Shown here one piece after another: positions 52,032 to 60,022 of a stretch of DNA of 64,000 nucleotides. Made by a program: the position numbers and the translations under genes. A model generated the notes under the pieces. That model was not told where the DNA came from. It saw nothing but the letters and a program-made list of their open reading frames with translations, and did no database searches. Positions within the stretch are counted from its first letter, which is position 1, and every line of letters starts with the position of its first letter. Origin of the DNA: Bacteroidales bacterium (GTDB taxonomy: Bacteria > Bacteroidota > Bacteroidia > Bacteroidales > UBA6680); the NCBI GenBank assembly GCA_025210735.1, contig JAOARD010000046.1, forward strand, positions 1 through 64,000, read 5' to 3'.

Positions 52032-52182
52032 TAACCCACAAATTGTGAGAGCATTTCTTTTTCGTAGAAACTTACACACAAGTCAGTGAGTTGGCTTCAA
52101 GATGAAATTAAATATTCCCGCAGATTATTTTGTTATCTCCCTTATTTATTTTAAGCTGTAAAGTATCGTTTTACTAAAGATG

Positions 52183-52536
52183 TTATTTTTTGTGGTCACG
52201 TTTTCTACGTTTCTTTAGCCTCTCTTCTCTTATTTGCATCAATTTCTGCTTTCTGAAATCGTAATAAGAGTTTATGAACCCAAGAAGTATTCCAATACCA
52301 ATAATAACATAGAATGTTGTAAATATTTTTCCAAAATCGGTTTGCGGTGACAGATCTCCGTAACCAACAGTAGTAAGCGTTATTACAGAGAAGTAGAACG
52401 AGTCAATCCATCTCCATCCCTCAACATAGTGATATATTATTGTACCTGAAAGAACAGTTAATCCTGCCGATATTGTAATAAACCTGTACGCTTTAACCCT
52501 GTAGAAGGCTGTGAATGTTCTAATAAGATGTAACAT
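52183..52536 (-). CDS. Two-TM potassium channel
   Basis: 117 residues. Transmembrane helix ~18-38, pore loop with selectivity filter VITLTTVGYGDLSP, second helix ~72-92, then a very basic tail (RLKKRRKRDHKK). A minimal KcsA-type K+ channel subunit, tetrameric in the inner membrane, with no ligand domain. Last gene of the EI24-mqnA operon; 20 bases after the previous stop. Confidence 0.9.
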   Translation of the reverse strand: MLHLIRTFTAFYRVKAYRFITISAGLTVLSGTIIYHYVEGWRWIDSFYFSVITLTTVGYGDLSPQTDFGKIFTTFYVIIGIGILLGFINSYYDFRKQKLMQIREERLKKRRKRDHKK

Positions 52537-52556
52537 AGTAGCTTAATTTTTATCTG

Positions 52557-53018
52557 TTACCAATCTCCTGCCTGTTTTGCGTCAAGATCAGATATAGTGA
52601 GTTTTAACACAGTAACCATATCAACAGCCTTGCTATTGTAGCTGTTATCCTCTTTCCCGTGATGTCTCATAATAATATCCAGCCCCTCAATTTTTCGGTC
52701 TCTGTCCGTAACAATCTCAATGGTTCCGTATCCAATTATAGATCTGTACTTTGTAGTCCATTGGCAGGACACCTCTTTTTTAATTACCTCAGGATGATAA
52801 TCAATCTCAAAACATACCTTGTTGTCTCTTTTTATAAGATCAATCTTCTTTCCTGTTGCTGCACAATGCATGTACAAACAGTTGTTACTATATCCGTAAT
52901 TCATAGGAACAATATACGGAAACTCTTTGTCGTGAAGTGCTATACGGCAGATGTTACTCTTTGTAAGTATCTGGTTAATTATATTCTTATCCTCAATTCT
53001 TCTCTCTTTACGCCTCAT
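52557..53018 (-). CDS. Pyridoxamine-5'-phosphate-oxidase-family flavoprotein (NimA-like)
   Basis: 153 residues. Split-barrel FMN-binding fold: NICRIALHDKEFPYIVPMNYGYSNN, LYMHCAATGKKIDLIKRDNK, VCFEIDY, and YRSIIGYGTIEIVTD. Similar to 5-nitroimidazole reductase (Nim) proteins, though substrate is unproven. Starts 11 bases after mqnA, in the same operon. Confidence 0.85.
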   Translation of the reverse strand: MRRKERRIEDKNIINQILTKSNICRIALHDKEFPYIVPMNYGYSNNCLYMHCAATGKKIDLIKRDNKVCFEIDYHPEVIKKEVSCQWTTKYRSIIGYGTIEIVTDRDRKIEGLDIIMRHHGKEDNSYNSKAVDMVTVLKLTISDLDAKQAGDW

Positions 53019-53029
53019 ATGCTTAAAGT

Positions 53030-53794
53030 TTAGATTAGTATATTATTTTGAGCAAGCTTTGTAATAAACAGATGCATAGCATGTTCCATATCGGCAGTTT
53101 TTTTGTATACAATATCATTTTTAAGGTAGTTTAAAACGGTATTGTTGTCAATTACGCTGTCTGTATGAAATGTCTCAACTGATTTTTCAAAGGATTGGTT
53201 AATATCCTTAAAGCAGTTGTTTAGGGTATCAATGGCAGATTGTGGAATATCTTTATTAGTTATCCATGCAGCAAAAATGAATGGTAATCCTGTATGTTTC
53301 TTCCACTCCTCAGGCAGATCATATTTATATTTGAAACGTTTCTCAGTCTCAAATACTCTGTCGCCAATAACAACCATTCCTTCATTGTCTTTAAGCATAG
53401 AACTCTCAAATCCGGGTTTGGTATCAACCCAGGTAAACTCTTTGTTAAAATGCTCTTTAGCAAGCAACTTCATGAGATTTACCGATGAGCGTGACTGATA
53501 ATCAAGATATATTGTATCTATATCTTCAATAGGAGAGTTGCTAAGCATTGCTACTGTATTAACAGCACCATCGGCTCCAATACAGTAGTCGGTTATTATC
53601 TTCCCGTTCGGAATATTACCTAGCGTAGCAACAGGAATAAGTCCTATATCTGCTTTGTCTGCAACTAGTTTACGTGCGCATTCGGCAGGATAATCAACAG
53701 TTAAATCAAACAGTGGGCTGTTTAACCTCTTAAGCAGATATAGAAAAGGGTATGTGTTTATATACGATACCGCTGTAATCCTTATTTTATTCAT
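53030..53794 (-). CDS. mqnA: Chorismate dehydratase, menaquinone biosynthesis (futalosine pathway)
   Basis: 254 residues, typical MqnA. Opens with ITAVSYINTYPFLYLLKR, the substrate-binding Asn/Ser region; ADIGLIPVATLGN and IYLDYQSRSSVNLMKLLAKE follow the family. Converts chorismate to 3-enolpyruvylbenzoate, the first step of the futalosine route. Start overlaps the EI24 gene by 8 bases. Confidence 0.92.
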   Translation of the reverse strand: MNKIRITAVSYINTYPFLYLLKRLNSPLFDLTVDYPAECARKLVADKADIGLIPVATLGNIPNGKIITDYCIGADGAVNTVAMLSNSPIEDIDTIYLDYQSRSSVNLMKLLAKEHFNKEFTWVDTKPGFESSMLKDNEGMVVIGDRVFETEKRFKYKYDLPEEWKKHTGLPFIFAAWITNKDIPQSAIDTLNNCFKDINQSFEKSVETFHTDSVIDNNTVLNYLKNDIVYKKTADMEHAMHLFITKLAQNNILI

Positions 53795-54587
53795 TAATAG
53801 TTATTCTTTCTGAGTTAACCAGTTTTTCTGTAGCAATAGTACCTGCCATAACACTAATCAAAGATGTAAATCCGGCAAGTGTTGTTCCAATATATGGAAT
53901 AGCAAGCGTAAGAGTAAACACTGTACCATTACCTATAAAGGTCCATCTGTTACGTTTACCAAACTCAATACTATCTCTAATTGTATATCTTTTTCGTTCA
54001 AGACTGTAATCTATAAATGAGAATCCGTAATAGTATGCCGAAATAAAAAACAGTACAAATGGAGCAAGAAGTCCGATAAGCGGAATAAGACCTACCAGAA
54101 ACAATACAATTGTCCATCCCATCTCTATCATAATATTTCTTAAGGCAATAATAATACCTCTACCAATATCGTTCATAAAATCCTTGAATGATACCTTGTA
54201 CTCCTGATTATATAAGTGTTTCTCGGTTTTTTCTGATAGGTGTGCATAAACAGGCGAAAGAAGTGTAATAATCAGATATCCACCTATAAACAGATACATA
54301 AAAAAGAATAATAATTTACTCATAAGCCAGAATAGCCCGCTTAATATCTTTTCAAGATAGTATAAAAAGCCTGTAAGATCTCCATCAAGACTGAGTAGTC
54401 CTTTAATGTATTCCCAGCTAGCTTCGTATAAACTACCAGATAGCAGGCTCATTACATATACCAGAATAATATTAAGTATTATCGGAAATATAAGATAAAT
54501 AGCAAATTTACGTGTGAACAGTAATTTTATGGCCTGACCATAACTATCTGTTCCTATTCTGATTTTTGAGAGTTTGTTGTTTTTCAT
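53787..54587 (-). CDS. EI24-domain (CysZ-like) membrane protein
   Basis: 266 residues from the Met in MKNNKLSKIRIGTDSYGQAI. A frame 7 residues longer exists from 54608, but those codons belong to the A-rich tail of leader repeat d, so 54587 is the better start. Six or so hydrophobic helices and LISPVYAHLSEKTEK-like region match EI24/CysZ proteins, some of which import sulfate. Role here unproven; first gene of the mqnA operon. Confidence 0.8.
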   Translation of the reverse strand: MKNNKLSKIRIGTDSYGQAIKLLFTRKFAIYLIFPIILNIILVYVMSLLSGSLYEASWEYIKGLLSLDGDLTGFLYYLEKILSGLFWLMSKLLFFFMYLFIGGYLIITLLSPVYAHLSEKTEKHLYNQEYKVSFKDFMNDIGRGIIIALRNIMIEMGWTIVLFLVGLIPLIGLLAPFVLFFISAYYYGFSFIDYSLERKRYTIRDSIEFGKRNRWTFIGNGTVFTLTLAIPYIGTTLAGFTSLISVMAGTIATEKLVNSERITINE

Positions 54588-54676
54588 CTGTTTATTTTTT
54601 CTTTTCATTTGTCAGATGAAACTTAGCATAATAACTATTCTTGTTTGTGAATGGTTATTCTTATGCTTAGTTTCAT
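54585..54676 (-). repeat. Hairpin/A-rich leader repeat, copy d (5' UTR of the EI24-mqnA operon)
   Basis: The best hairpin of the family: arms 54616-54635 (ATGAAACTTAGCATAATAAC on the + strand) and 54654-54676, pairing over ~19 positions with a 3-base bulge. Then on the minus strand CTGACAAATGAAAAG, A-rich stretch and TAAACAGATG ending at the start codon. Confidence 0.8.
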
Positions 54677-54822
54677 GTGTCTATATTTTCTTTTCAGTTG
54701 TTGCGCCAATACCGGACTGTTTGGATATTCGCGGTATTGTTTAATTGTACACAAAAATACATTAATGTTTATATTATCCGTAAAAAGAGACTAACAAATA
54801 GAGTAAAGGATTAAGTATACTC

Positions 54823-54851
54823 TTTTGTTTGGCTTCTTTTTTCTAACTTTG
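54823..54851 (+). promoter_or_regulatory. purB promoter TTTG-N17-TAACTTTG
   Basis: -33 TTTG at 54823-54826, -7 TAACTTTG at 54844-54851; ATG 19 bases beyond, so a short leader. Confidence 0.7.
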
Positions 54852-54870
54852 TAACAAAACTGCATTAGAT

Positions 54871-56220
54871 ATGGATTTGACAAATTTAACGGCTGTATCG
54901 CCGATTGACGGACGTTATAGAGGTAAAACGGATGAGTTAGCTAAGTATTTTTCAGAGTATGGGTTAATCAGATACAGAGTTCTTGTTGAGATTGAGTATT
55001 TTATTGCCCTGTGTGAACTGCCATTGCCACAGCTTGCCGATTTTGATAAGGAGCTGTTTGAGAGTTTACGTGATATCTATCGTGGCTTTACTGAGGAAGA
55101 AGCTCAGAAGGTTAAGGATATTGAGTCGGTTACAAATCATGATGTAAAGGCTGTAGAGTACTTTATTAAAGAGAAGTTTGATGAGTTAGGTATTGAGAAG
55201 TATAAAGAGTTTATACATTTTGGTCTTACTTCGCAGGATATTAATAATACCGCAGTACCTTATTCATACAGAGATGCAGTTAATGAGGTGTACTACCCGC
55301 TGCTAAATGAAGTAATATCAAAGCTTGAGAAGTTATCGGAGGCATGGGCAGATGTACCAATGCTTGCACGCACGCATGGTCAGCCAGCTTCACCTACAAG
55401 ATTGGGTAAGGAGTTAAAGGTTTATGTTGATAGACTTAATCAGCAACTGAATCTGCTTAAATCGGTTCCATGTTCGGCTAAGTTTGGTGGTGCTACAGGA
55501 AACTTTAATGCTCACCATGTTGCTTATCCGCAATTTAACTGGGTTGATTTTGCAAATAGTTTTGTGCGTCAGAAGTTAGGACTTGAGCGTTCGCAGGTTA
55601 CTACACAAATTGAGCATTACGATAATTTTGCAGCAATATTTGATAATCTTAAAAGGATAAATACAATTATCATTGATCTTGACAGAGATTTCTGGACATA
55701 TATATCAATGGAGTATTTTAAGCAGAAGATAAAGAAAGGAGAGGTGGGATCATCTGCAATGCCACATAAGGTTAATCCTATTGATTTTGAGAACTCAGAA
55801 GGAAACCTTGGTGTAGCAAATGCAGTATTGTCGCATCTGGCATGTGAACTTCCTGTTTCAAGATTACAACGTGACCTTACAGACTCAACTGTTTTAAGAA
55901 ATATTGGTGTTCCCATGGCACACATTCTTATAGCATTTAAATCTACTCTTAAAGGTTTAGAGAAGTTATTACTTAACAAAGAGGCATTTGATGCCGATCT
56001 TGAAAAGAACTGGAGTGTTGTGGCAGAGGCTATTCAAACTATTCTACGAAGAGAGGGATATCCTAAACCATACGAGGCACTTAAGGAACTTACAAGAACA
56101 AATCAGACTATTAATCAGGAGTCTATAAGAGAATTTATTAACGGACTTAATGTGTCTGATGCTGTTAAAGAGGAGATGAAGAAGATTACACCATCTAACT
56201 ATACCGGTGTTGATCTGTAG
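54871..56220 (+). CDS. purB: Adenylosuccinate lyase
   Basis: 449 residues, full length. Splits adenylosuccinate and SAICAR in purine synthesis. Motifs: LTAVSPIDGRYRGKTDELAK, KYKEFIHFGLTSQDINNTA, ARTHGQPASPTRLGKELKVY (catalytic His) and GSSAMPHKVNPIDFENSEGN (signature loop). Closely similar in layout to E. coli-type PurB. Monocistronic. Confidence 0.96.
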   Translation: MDLTNLTAVSPIDGRYRGKTDELAKYFSEYGLIRYRVLVEIEYFIALCELPLPQLADFDKELFESLRDIYRGFTEEEAQKVKDIESVTNHDVKAVEYFIKEKFDELGIEKYKEFIHFGLTSQDINNTAVPYSYRDAVNEVYYPLLNEVISKLEKLSEAWADVPMLARTHGQPASPTRLGKELKVYVDRLNQQLNLLKSVPCSAKFGGATGNFNAHHVAYPQFNWVDFANSFVRQKLGLERSQVTTQIEHYDNFAAIFDNLKRINTIIIDLDRDFWTYISMEYFKQKIKKGEVGSSAMPHKVNPIDFENSEGNLGVANAVLSHLACELPVSRLQRDLTDSTVLRNIGVPMAHILIAFKSTLKGLEKLLLNKEAFDADLEKNWSVVAEAIQTILRREGYPKPYEALKELTRTNQTINQESIREFINGLNVSDAVKEEMKKITPSNYTGVDL

Positions 56221-56244
56221 ATAATATTTTAAACTAAATATAAG

Positions 56245-56272
56245 AGGTGTAGCTTTGTTGCTGCACCTTTTT
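56245..56272 (+). terminator. purB terminator
   Basis: AGGTGTAGC (56245-56253) with GCTGCACCT (56260-56268), 6-base loop, T-rich tail. Confidence 0.8.
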
Positions 56273-56604
56273 TAGTATATCAGATATTAATATGGCAGAG
56301 CCGTTAACCTGTTTCAGATACTTTCTTTACCGATAAAATGGTTATTTCTGCCGAAATATTTGATTTTTATGCACAGGTTAAAGTTTTATAGTTTAGTTTT
56401 GCAAATACGTTTATTTTTTTCCTGACAAACAAAAGCTATTGCGTTTTAGCTATAACCAATTAGTATATGTATTGGCTCAGTCAGGATGCGTTTGAAATCT
56501 TTAATCAGATATATTTTTTACTTAAATATAATAACAGGCCTGATATATAACCTTAAACAGAGTTGATGGCTTGACTAAATTAATGGAAAACAAATTATTA
56601 CTAT
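56273..56604. other. Intergenic with promoter box TAGTTTTG at 56394-56401
   Basis: No gene seen. The TAnnTTTG box would give the ABC exporter gene a leader of ~195 bases with no structure I recognise. Confidence 0.45.
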
Positions 56605-58422
56605 ATGAAGAATATTACTAAAATATTAAAGTATATTAAACCTTATAAAACCACTGCGGCAATAAGTATACTGTTTACTATTATACAGAGTATTGCAGCT
56701 ATATTCTCAATGGCTATGGTTATTCCGTTTCTGAGAATACTGTTTAAGATGGAGCAGGTTGCATTAGAACCGGTTAAGTTTGAGTTTGATTTTGATACAG
56801 CTATTGCATGGTTTAACTATAATGTAGGAAAGATTATTGAAGAGAGTGGTCCTATGCGCGGACTTATGCTTGTAATAGGTCTGGTTGTAGTATCATCGTT
56901 TATTAAAACACTATCGTTTTATATATCAAAAGCAACAATGATTCCTATACGTGCGGGTATTGTAAAGGATATCAGGAATAAGATGTATGAGAAGATTACA
57001 AGACTACATCTTGGATATTTCTCAGAAGAGAAGAAGGGAGATATTATATCACGAATGTCTCAGGATGTTCAGGAGATAGAGTTATCTATTATACGTTCGT
57101 TAGAGCTGTTGTTTAAGAACCCTATACAGATAATTGTGTTCCTTGTAGGTATGATAGGGATCAGTTATCAGCTTACGCTGTTTGTATTTATTATGTTGCC
57201 AATAAGCGGATTGATAATTGGTCGTATTGGTCGTTCATTACGTAAAACGTCATTCAAAGGTCAGCGCCGTATGGGTATAATAATATCGGTTCTTGAAGAG
57301 ACTCTTGGCGGATTACGTATTATTAAGGCATTTAATGCTGAGGATAAAATGAACAGACGCTTCAGAGATATAAATAGTTTCTATACACGTATCCTATCTA
57401 AGATATTCCGCAGACAAGAGCTGGCAAGTCCGGCGAGTGAGTTCTTAGGAACAGTTGTAATGGTAATTGTATTGTGGTTTGGTGCAAGTATGATATTTGG
57501 TGAGGGCGGAAGTCTTACAGGATCTCAGCTTATAGCATTCCTTCTTATATTCAGTCAGATAATAAATCCGGCAAAAGCAACATCAACAGCATATTATACG
57601 GTACAAAAAGGTCTTGCTTCGCTTGAGCGTATAGATAAGGTTCTGGATACAGAGATTCCTATTACCGATCCTGAGAAGCCGGCAAATGTTGAAGGGTTTG
57701 AGAACACAATTGAGTACAGAAATGTATCGTTTAAATATCAGGACGAGCTTGTTCTTAAGAATGTAAATCTTACAATAAAGAAAGGGCAGACAGTAGCTCT
57801 TGTTGGTCAGTCAGGTTCAGGAAAATCTACAATGGCCGACCTGCTACCACGATTCTATGATGTTGTAGGAGGGCAGATTCTTATTGATGGAGTTGATATA
57901 AGAGAGATGAAGCTTAAGGATCTGAGATCGTTGATGGGTAATGTGAATCAGGAGCCTATATTGTTTAATGACAGCTTTGCCAATAATATTAAGTTTGGTA
58001 ACGACGATGCTACAATTGAAGAGGTTAAAGAGGCTGCACGCATTGCCAATGCCAATGAGTTTATAGAGACATCAAAGAATGGATACTATACAAATATTGG
58101 CGATAGAGGTGGTAAGCTTTCAGGTGGTCAGCGCCAGAGGGTAAGTATTGCAAGAGCAATATTGCAGAATCCGCCAATAATGATTCTTGACGAGGCTACC
58201 TCGGCTCTTGATACTGAGTCAGAGCGTTTGGTTCAGGATGCAATTATAAAGCTTATGAAGAATCGTACATCGCTTGTTATTGCGCACAGACTGTCTACAA
58301 TTAAACATGCCGACGAGATATGTGTTATGCACGAGGGTGAGATTGTAGAGCGCGGAACACATGACGAACTTGTTAAGATTAACGGACACTACAAGAAGTT
58401 ACATGAGATGCAGATAAATTAA
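56605..58422 (+). CDS. ABC exporter, MsbA-like half-transporter
   Basis: 605 residues: six-helix membrane domain (~1-325), then ATPase with Walker A LVGQSGSGKSTMADLLPRFY, Q-loop GNVNQEPILFNDS, signature LSGGQRQRVSIARAIL, Walker B PPIMILDEATSALD and H-loop IAHRLST. Homodimeric exporter at the inner membrane, most like lipid A/peptide exporters common in Bacteroidota. Substrate unproven. Confidence 0.92.
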   Translation: MKNITKILKYIKPYKTTAAISILFTIIQSIAAIFSMAMVIPFLRILFKMEQVALEPVKFEFDFDTAIAWFNYNVGKIIEESGPMRGLMLVIGLVVVSSFIKTLSFYISKATMIPIRAGIVKDIRNKMYEKITRLHLGYFSEEKKGDIISRMSQDVQEIELSIIRSLELLFKNPIQIIVFLVGMIGISYQLTLFVFIMLPISGLIIGRIGRSLRKTSFKGQRRMGIIISVLEETLGGLRIIKAFNAEDKMNRRFRDINSFYTRILSKIFRRQELASPASEFLGTVVMVIVLWFGASMIFGEGGSLTGSQLIAFLLIFSQIINPAKATSTAYYTVQKGLASLERIDKVLDTEIPITDPEKPANVEGFENTIEYRNVSFKYQDELVLKNVNLTIKKGQTVALVGQSGSGKSTMADLLPRFYDVVGGQILIDGVDIREMKLKDLRSLMGNVNQEPILFNDSFANNIKFGNDDATIEEVKEAARIANANEFIETSKNGYYTNIGDRGGKLSGGQRQRVSIARAILQNPPIMILDEATSALDTESERLVQDAIIKLMKNRTSLVIAHRLSTIKHADEICVMHEGEIVERGTHDELVKINGHYKKLHEMQIN

Positions 58423-58441
58423 TAAAGATTAATATATATCT

Positions 58442-58470
58442 AAAAACTCCGGTTAAATGCCGGAGTTTTT
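58442..58470. terminator. Bidirectional terminator
   Basis: AAAAACTCCGG (58442-58452) with CCGGAGTTTTT (58460-58470), 7-base loop. Confidence 0.85.
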
Positions 58471-58473
58471 TGT

Positions 58474-58749
58474 CTATCTGTTGCAGATTTTAATATTTAT
58501 TAATCGGGGTAATTTGTCTATTGGTTTATATATTTCTACAATTGCAGGTGTGGTAATAGAGTTAGGATATACACCTTTTGAATTGCAGAAGAAACTGTAA
58601 TTTATACCGGCAACTATTTGCATAGCCACCGCTACTGGTTCATATTTTGCCCCCACAAACCCCTCAAGAGCTTTGTTGAATATCTTTATCTCATCGTCGT
58701 TTATTTCAGCTCTGTAATCGGTATAAGCTCCGGTTTTTAATGTTTCCAT
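58474..58749 (-). CDS. Small cystatin-like protein
   Basis: 91 residues, no signal peptide. VAVAMQIVAGINYSFFCNSK carries the QxVAG core of cystatin/monellin folds, followed by AIVEIYKPIDKLPRLINIKI. Bacterial members of this type are uncharacterised and not shown to inhibit proteases. Single gene. Confidence 0.6.
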   Translation of the reverse strand: METLKTGAYTDYRAEINDDEIKIFNKALEGFVGAKYEPVAVAMQIVAGINYSFFCNSKGVYPNSITTPAIVEIYKPIDKLPRLINIKICNR

Positions 58750-58871
58750 AATAGATATCTTAAGTTGTTTACATGTGTAGTGTAAAGCTATTACCGATAC
58801 CTGTATGATTATAGAGGGGAAATACCTGTTTGCGTGGTAAGGGGGTATATACCTGAAATGTTAATAGAGGT

Positions 58872-58902
58872 AAAAAAAATGCGGAGTTTTAATGTCTCCG
58901 CA
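58872..58902 (-). terminator. ridA terminator
   Basis: On the minus strand TGCGGAG pairs with CTCCGCA, followed by T8; 30 bases past the ridA stop. Confidence 0.85.
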
Positions 58903-58931
58903 CTGTATTATATATGAGATATAATCTTTAT

Positions 58932-59309
58932 CTATTTTACAGCAATAGTCTCAATTTCAACCATTACATCAAGTGGTAGTTTTGCAACCTGATATGCTGC
59001 TCTGGCAGGTTTTCCGTTAGGGTAATATCTTGCATATACCTCGTTCATTGCAGCAAAATCGTCCATGTTTTTTAGTAGTACAGTCATTTTAACAACATTG
59101 TTAAATGAGTATCCTGCCTCTGTAAGAACTCCTTCTATGTTCTGAAAAACCATCTCAGTCTGAGTCTTAATATCAGCTTCAACAAGTTGTCCGGTGGTTG
59201 GGTCAATAGGAAGTTGACCAGAGATGTAAAGTGTTCCGTTTGCTTCAACAGCCTGGCTGTACGGACCAACAGCAGCTGGCGCGTTTTTTGTCTCAATAAC
59301 TCTCTTCAT
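58932..59309 (-). CDS. ridA: RidA-family 2-iminobutanoate/2-iminopropanoate deaminase
   Basis: 125 residues, full length. Hydrolyses reactive enamine/imine intermediates from PLP enzymes. Motifs: APAAVGPYSQAVEANGTLYI, SGQLPIDPTTG, and YPNGKPARAAYQVAKLPLDV with the conserved Arg and the C-terminal VMVEIETIAV. Cytosolic trimer. Single gene. Confidence 0.95.
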   Translation of the reverse strand: MKRVIETKNAPAAVGPYSQAVEANGTLYISGQLPIDPTTGQLVEADIKTQTEMVFQNIEGVLTEAGYSFNNVVKMTVLLKNMDDFAAMNEVYARYYPNGKPARAAYQVAKLPLDVMVEIETIAVK

Positions 59310-59405
59310 TGTATGAAATTATTTTATTTTTATAATAATTGCATTTTCTTTGTGCTTCTCAAAAATAGTTGTTTTTAATTTAATTAGCGCGCAATAAACT
59401 ATTTT

Positions 59406-59969
59406 ATGCATATTTTAATAATTGATAATTACGACTCGTTTACATACAATTTGGTTCATTATGTTGAGCAGTTTGCCGATAAGGTTACTGTAATACGCAA
59501 TAACCAGCCATGGAGTGATGTAGCAAAAGAGTGCGATAAAATAATGTTTTCGCCTGGTCCCGGATTGCCATCAGATGTTAAATCTATGTACGATATTCTG
59601 GATGAATTTGGGGAAAGAAAACCGCTGCTGGGGATCTGCTTAGGACATCAGGCAATAGCCGAATACTTTGGCGGTAGTATATTTAATATGGATAGTGTTC
59701 ATCATGGAATAGGAATAAAAACCACTGTTTCTGCCGATGATTACCTGTTTAATTCGTTGCCAAAGGAATTTGTATCAGGGCGATATCACTCATGGGCTGT
59801 GTGTAAATATGATTTCCCGGATTGTCTTCAGATTACAGCAGTGTCAGACGATGGAACAATAATGGCACTAAAGCATAAGATATTTGATATACGGGGGGTG
59901 CAGTTTCATCCGGAATCTGTGCTTACCGAATACGGAAAAGAGATTATAAAGAACTGGGTACTACAATAA
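59406..59969 (+). CDS. pabA: Glutamine amidotransferase subunit of anthranilate / aminodeoxychorismate synthase
   Basis: 187 residues. Class I amidotransferase: IDNYDSFTYNLVHYVEQF, FSPGPGLPSD (oxyanion), LLGICLGHQAIAEYFGG (catalytic Cys), and IRGVQFHPESVLTEYGK (His, Glu). Supplies ammonia to PabB or TrpE. No partner gene is next to it, so pabA versus trpG cannot be decided; the stand-alone location favours folate synthesis. Confidence 0.85.
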   Translation: MHILIIDNYDSFTYNLVHYVEQFADKVTVIRNNQPWSDVAKECDKIMFSPGPGLPSDVKSMYDILDEFGERKPLLGICLGHQAIAEYFGGSIFNMDSVHHGIGIKTTVSADDYLFNSLPKEFVSGRYHSWAVCKYDFPDCLQITAVSDDGTIMALKHKIFDIRGVQFHPESVLTEYGKEIIKNWVLQ

Positions 59970-60007
59970 CAAAACAGGCTGTCTTAAAAAAGGCAGCCTG
60001 TTTTGTT
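59968..60007. terminator. Bidirectional terminator
   Basis: 14-bp perfect stem AACAAAACAGGCTG (59968-59981) with CAGCCTGTTTTGTT (59994-60007), between convergent pabA and lptD; overlaps the pabA stop. Confidence 0.88.
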
Positions 60008-60022
60008 AAAAGATCGTTATTG

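Noticed and set aside
51859..52080. Possible CRISPR array
   Set aside because: Whole 41-bp units repeat without unique spacers and no cas gene is in the window.
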